A DNA stretch of 64,000 nt from assembly GCA_034408895.1 (NCBI GenBank), contig JAWXCI010000005.1:62001-126000 (forward strand), read 5' to 3'. The notes under the pieces are model-generated. The model was not told the DNA's origin. It was given only the letters and a program-made list of their open reading frames with translations, and did not search any database. Made by a program: the position numbers and the translations under genes. This document shows positions 61,001-64,000 of the stretch, piece after piece (the first letter of the stretch is position 1; each line of letters opens with the position of its first letter). The DNA is from UBA4660 sp034408895 (lineage in GTDB: Bacteria; Bacteroidota; Bacteroidia; Flavobacteriales_D; Sanyastnellaceae).

Positions 61001-62387
61001 CTTCAATCAATTTTGGCTGAAAAGCCTGGATGCCCAGGCGGTGAAGAGTGGGAGCGCGGTTGAGGAGAACAGGATGTCCCTTCAATACATTTTCAAGAAT
61101 GTCCCAAACCACTGCTTCTTTTTTATCTACAATTTTTTTGGCAGACTTAACGGTCTTCACAATTCCTCTTTCAATCATCTTGCGAATGATGAAGGGTTTG
61201 AAAAGTTCAGCAGCCATGTCCTTGGGCAAACCGCACTCGTGAAGTTTTAATTCAGGGCCAACAACAATTACGGAACGTGCGGAATAGTCCACACGTTTAC
61301 CCAAAAGGTTTTGACGGAAACGTCCTTGTTTTCCTTTGAGTGAATCGGAAAGTGATTTCAGTGGGCGATTGCTCTCCGTTTTTACCGCTGATGATTTACG
61401 CGAATTGTCGAAGAGCGAATCCACTGCTTCCTGCAACATTCGTTTTTCATTTCTCAAAATCACCTCAGGCGCTTTTATCTCAACAAGCCGCTTGAGGCGA
61501 TTGTTGCGGATGATAACCCTGCGGTAAAGGTCATTGAGGTCGGAGGTTGCAAAACGACCTCCATCCAGTGGAACCAGCGGGCGCAGTTCCGGTGGAATAA
61601 CAGGAACCACTTTGGTAATCATCCATTGTGGTTTGTTTTCCACGCGGGTATTGGCATCGCGGAAAGCCTCTACTACCTGGAGACGTTTAAGGGCTTCATT
61701 CTTTCTCTGTTGAGATGTTTCTGTGTTGGCTTTATGACGGAGGTCGTAACTCAACTGATCGAGGTTGATGCGCTCGAGCAAATCGTGAAGGGCCTCGGCA
61801 CCCATCTTGGCCACAAACTTATTCGGGTCGCGGTCGTCCAGGTATTGATTGTCTTTGGGAAGTTTTTCCGCAATGTCCACGTATTCTTCTTCGGAAACAA
61901 AATCATAAGGTAGCAAAGGATTCCCTTCGGCATTTACAGCGGGACCCACATTGATTACTACGTAACGCTCGTAGTAAATAATCTGGTCGAGTTTTTTGGT
62001 AGGAAGCCCCAGCAGGTAACCAATTTTATTGGGTAATGAACGGAAATACCAGATGTGGGCAACAGGAACGGTGAGGGTGATGTGTCCGGTGCGTTCCCTG
62101 CGCACTTTCTTTTCGGTCACTTCCACTCCGCAGCGGTCGCACACTATTCCCTTATAGCGGATACGCTTGTATTTTCCACAGTGACATTCATAATCCTTCA
62201 CCGGGCCGAAAATGCGCTCGCAGAAAAGTCCATCGCGCTCCGGCTTGTAAGTGCGGTAGTTAATGGTTTCGGGTTTCAGCACTTCACCGTGTGAGCGCTC
62301 AAGCACGTACTCCGGTGACGCAAGGCTTATGGTGATAGACTTGAAGTCGCTGGTGGGTTTTATTATTTTTCTGTTGATTGTCATCAT
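58089..62387 (-). CDS. rpoC: RNA polymerase beta' subunit
   Basis: A 1432-residue beta' subunit. The N-terminal zinc ribbon is CHCGKYKRIRYKGIVCDRCG (20 residues, about 69-88), the active-site Mg-binding loop is NADFDGDQMAVH, and the second zinc site is in the C-terminal half (CESKRGVCAKCYGRD). The trigger-loop region has GEPGTQLTLRTFHVGG. Start at MMTINRKI or the next Met. It follows rpoB with a 23-bp gap on the same strand. Confidence 0.98.
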   Translation of the reverse strand: MMTINRKIIKPTSDFKSITISLASPEYVLERSHGEVLKPETINYRTYKPERDGLFCERIFGPVKDYECHCGKYKRIRYKGIVCDRCGVEVTEKKVRRERTGHITLTVPVAHIWYFRSLPNKIGYLLGLPTKKLDQIIYYERYVVINVGPAVNAEGNPLLPYDFVSEEEYVDIAEKLPKDNQYLDDRDPNKFVAKMGAEALHDLLERINLDQLSYDLRHKANTETSQQRKNEALKRLQVVEAFRDANTRVENKPQWMITKVVPVIPPELRPLVPLDGGRFATSDLNDLYRRVIIRNNRLKRLVEIKAPEVILRNEKRMLQEAVDSLFDNSRKSSAVKTESNRPLKSLSDSLKGKQGRFRQNLLGKRVDYSARSVIVVGPELKLHECGLPKDMAAELFKPFIIRKMIERGIVKTVKSAKKIVDKKEAVVWDILENVLKGHPVLLNRAPTLHRLGIQAFQPKLIEGKAIQLHPLVCTAFNADFDGDQMAVHVPLGNAAVLEAQLLMLASHNILNPANGAPITVPSQDMVLGLYYITKGRKGTKEAPSAGENKTYYSQEEVIIAMNEGRLDLHAHIKVRWADADGKTSILETTAGRVMFNAVVPTEVGFLNQLLTKKALRDIIGDILKKVGIARTAHFLDDIKNLGYYWAFRGGLSFKLSDVVIPEEKTKFVEDASKKVADVWENYNNGLITNNERYNQVVDIWSNTNAKLTNVLMDRLKNDQQGFNSVYMMFDSGARGSREQIRQLAGMRGLMAKPQKSAAMGGQDIIENPILSNFKEGLSILEYFISTHGARKGLADTALKTADAGYLTRRLVDVAQDVIINEVDCGTLRGLMMTSLKKSDEIIETLEDRILGRVSVMDISNPESGELIVNSGEEITYDIATAIEKAGIEEVEIRSVLTCESKRGVCAKCYGRDLATSKLVQAGLAVGVIAAQSIGEPGTQLTLRTFHVGGAAGGTTTESDIKAKYAGRFEIEELRTVNRMTESGDVKMIVVSRSSEMKIVDEETNNTLTLGNVPYGATLNVKPGKMVKKGDVICEWDPYNSVIITEVDGTVKFDAVEEGVTFRMEVDEQTGFTDYVIIETKDKKKNPAIEITHNKEVLKTYSLPVSAHIMVKNGDKITKGAILVKIPRTSGKTSDITGGLPRVTELFEARNPSNPAVVSEIDGIVEYGKIKRGNREISVKAKTGEERKYLVPLSKHILVQEGDYVRAGMQLSDGAVSPGDILDIQGPTAVQEYLVNEIQEVYRLQGVKINDKHFEVIVRQMMRKVEITDAGDTRFLESTNVDKAEFVEENDLLFGNVVVTDSGESDRYALGQIVSVRQLRDENSQLKRKDKKEVEARETMTSTARPVLQGITRASLQTESWISAASFQETTKVLNEAAINGKRDILNGLKENVIVGHPIPAGTGVRRFQKLIVGSAEAYAHLTAQKHKAEVED

Positions 62388-62410
62388 TCCTGGTTGTTGA
62401 GGTTTTTGAA

Positions 62411-64000
62411 TTAATTCTGGTCGAGTGTCACTTTCAAGCCGAGGCCTGCGAGTTCGTGCAGCAATACATTGAAGCTTTCCGGAATTCCCGGTACAGGCAT
62501 ATTCTCTCCCTTCACTATGGTTTCATAAGTCTTAGCACGACCCACTACGTCATCCGATTTTACGGTAAGAATTTCCTGCAGAATGTTGGCGGCACCGAAT
62601 GCTTCCAGTGCCCACACTTCCATTTCACCAAATCGCTGTCCACCAAATTGAGCCTTACCACCCAGCGGTTGCTGCGTGATGAGCGAATATGGACCAATAG
62701 AGCGAGCGTGCATCTTGTCGTCCACCATGTGCGAAAGTTTCAGCATGTAGATTACTCCTACGGTGGCTGGCTGGTCGAAACGCTCTCCTGTTCCGCCATC
62801 ATACAAATAAGTGACGCCTGAATGAGGGATGCCTGCTTCCTCGGTTATTTTATTGATTTCGTCCACGGATGCACCATCGAAAATAGGTGTAGCGTATTTC
62901 TTTCCTTCTTTTTGTGCGGCCCATCCCAACACGGTTTCGTAAATCTGGCCAAGGTTCATCCTGGAAGGCACACCCAGCGGGTTGAGCACAATGTCCACAG
63001 GTGTTCCATCTTCAAGAAACGGCATGTCTTCATCGCGAACAATCCTGGCCACAATACCTTTGTTTCCGTGACGGCCTGCCATCTTATCACCCACTTTGAG
63101 TTTCCTTTTTTGCGCGATGTAAATTTTGGCGAGTTTTACAATTCCAGCGGGCAGTTCATCCCCTACTGTCACAGTAAATTTCTTGCGCTTGTAAGCCCCC
63201 AGTACTTCGTTGTAACGAAGATTGAAGTTGTGGATGCAACGCTTAACAAGAGCGTTGATATGCGCATCTTTTGTCCAGCCATCAGAACTCACCATTGAGA
63301 GGTCGAGGGTGCTTAGCGCTTTAGCAGTGAACTTGGTTCCTTTCTTTAATTGCTCCTCACGGAAGTAGTTGTACACGCCCTGGCAGGTTGCATCTTTAAG
63401 AATGGCAATTAGTTTGTCAACAAGTATTTTTTTCAGTTCAGTAACGTCTTTGTCGTGTTCCTTTTCTAAGGCTTCCACCAACTGTTTTTCATTAGACTTC
63501 GCTGGCTTCTTGTCCTTGATGGCACGACTGAATAGTTTTTTATCAATTACAATTCCTGTAACCGATGGTGAAACTTTGAGCGAAGCATCTTTCACATCAC
63601 CGGCTTTGTCACCAAATATGGCGCGAAGGAGTTTTTCTTCAGGTGTTGGGTCGGTTTCGCCTTTAGGAGTGATTTTACCAATGAGGATATCTCCTTCCTT
63701 GACTTCGGCACCTACTCGAATCAATCCATTTTCATCCAACTCGCGCGTTGCTTCTTCGCTCACGTTGGGGATATCAGAAGTAAGTTCTTCAACTCCCCGC
63801 TTGGTATCGCGCACTTCCATATTGTATTCGTCCACATGAATGGAGGTGAATATGTCGTCCCGAACTACACGTTCAGAAATAACAATGGCATCCTCAAAGT
63901 TGTATCCTTTCCACGGCATGAAAGCCACTTTGAGATTTCTTCCCAAGGCCAGTTCTCCTTTCTGCGTTCCATAACCTTCCACCATCACCTGGCCCTTCAC
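62411..64000 (-). CDS. rpoB: RNA polymerase beta subunit, C-terminal part (cut by window edge)
   Basis: The visible 529 residues are the C-terminal part of the beta subunit. Landmarks are GYNFEDAIVISERVV, KVGDKMAGRHGNKG, NPLGVPSRMNLGQIYE, and near the end QPLGGKAQFGGQRFGEMEVWALEAFGAA (in parts), which contacts beta'. The rifampicin region lies upstream beyond base 64000. Partial only because the window ends. Confidence 0.97.
   Translation of the reverse strand: MKGQVMVEGYGTQKGELALGRNLKVAFMPWKGYNFEDAIVISERVVRDDIFTSIHVDEYNMEVRDTKRGVEELTSDIPNVSEEATRELDENGLIRVGAEVKEGDILIGKITPKGETDPTPEEKLLRAIFGDKAGDVKDASLKVSPSVTGIVIDKKLFSRAIKDKKPAKSNEKQLVEALEKEHDKDVTELKKILVDKLIAILKDATCQGVYNYFREEQLKKGTKFTAKALSTLDLSMVSSDGWTKDAHINALVKRCIHNFNLRYNEVLGAYKRKKFTVTVGDELPAGIVKLAKIYIAQKRKLKVGDKMAGRHGNKGIVARIVRDEDMPFLEDGTPVDIVLNPLGVPSRMNLGQIYETVLGWAAQKEGKKYATPIFDGASVDEINKITEEAGIPHSGVTYLYDGGTGERFDQPATVGVIYMLKLSHMVDDKMHARSIGPYSLITQQPLGGKAQFGGQRFGEMEVWALEAFGAANILQEILTVKSDDVVGRAKTYETIVKGENMPVPGIPESFNVLLHELAGLGLKVTLDQN

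Noticed and set aside
1..64000. CRISPR arrays, tRNA, rRNA, prophage
   Set aside because: No spaced identical repeats, no tRNA-like cloverleaf, no rRNA core sequences and no phage structural or integrase genes were seen on reading through the window.

Overview
The window reads as a chromosomal segment of a Bacteroidota bacterium, probably near the Flavobacteriales or Chitinophagales. The evidence is a complete moxR-batABCDE aerotolerance locus, the Bacteroidota-restricted families DUF4924 and DUF3127, a FucP-type sugar permease, methionine synthase split into two genes, a C-terminal repeat pair in a secreted hydrolase of the kind seen in flavobacterial exoproteins, and TAnnTTTG-like -7 promoter elements. 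Gene density is high, and most ends are marked by strong hairpin terminators. I saw no rRNA, tRNA or CRISPR array.

Layout. 1-2.7 kb: end of an unknown membrane protein, a DUF1853 nuclease-fold protein, and a small operon (small protein, OmpH/Skp-like, DUF4924). 2.7-9.3 kb: a possible signalling locus, with a receiver protein divergent from an operon of a ThiF/E1-like adenylyltransferase, a GNAT-type (autoinducer-synthase-like) acyltransferase, a 7TMR-DISM histidine kinase, a REC-kinase hybrid and a lone receiver. 9.3-20.6 kb: an EF-G-like GTPase and the moxR-DUF58-batABCDE operon. 20.8-25.8 kb: an NTP pyrophosphohydrolase, a secreted serine hydrolase, then an accessory patch (secreted protein, Dps, UspA) between two directly repeated remnants of an IS1595-type transposase. 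25.9-29.2 kb: thrS-infC-rpmI-rplT, with infC starting on AUU.

29.3-37.3 kb: three tandem envelope trypsin-like proteases that share an unnamed middle domain. The middle one has lost His and Asp of the catalytic triad. They are followed by an NHLRC2-like thioredoxin/beta-propeller protein and a canonical PDZ-containing HtrA. 37.3-51.5 kb: FucP-type permease, photolyase, RRM protein, two beta-propeller lipoproteins around dnaB, DUF3127 with an SSB-like tail, alpha/beta hydrolase, muramidase-like protein, a Tyr/Asn-rich lipoprotein, WYL regulator and metK. 51.5-56.2 kb: a SAM-I riboswitch in front of split metH. The second metH gene carries a DUF559 endonuclease domain inserted in frame in its activation domain and bounded by inverted repeats. 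56.2-64 kb: a PMT/ArnT-like glycosyltransferase, then rpoC and the 3' part of rpoB on the minus strand.

The strongest candidates for something undescribed are the in-frame DUF559 element in metH, the protease/pseudoprotease array, and the ThiF-GNAT-7TMR-DISM kinase operon.
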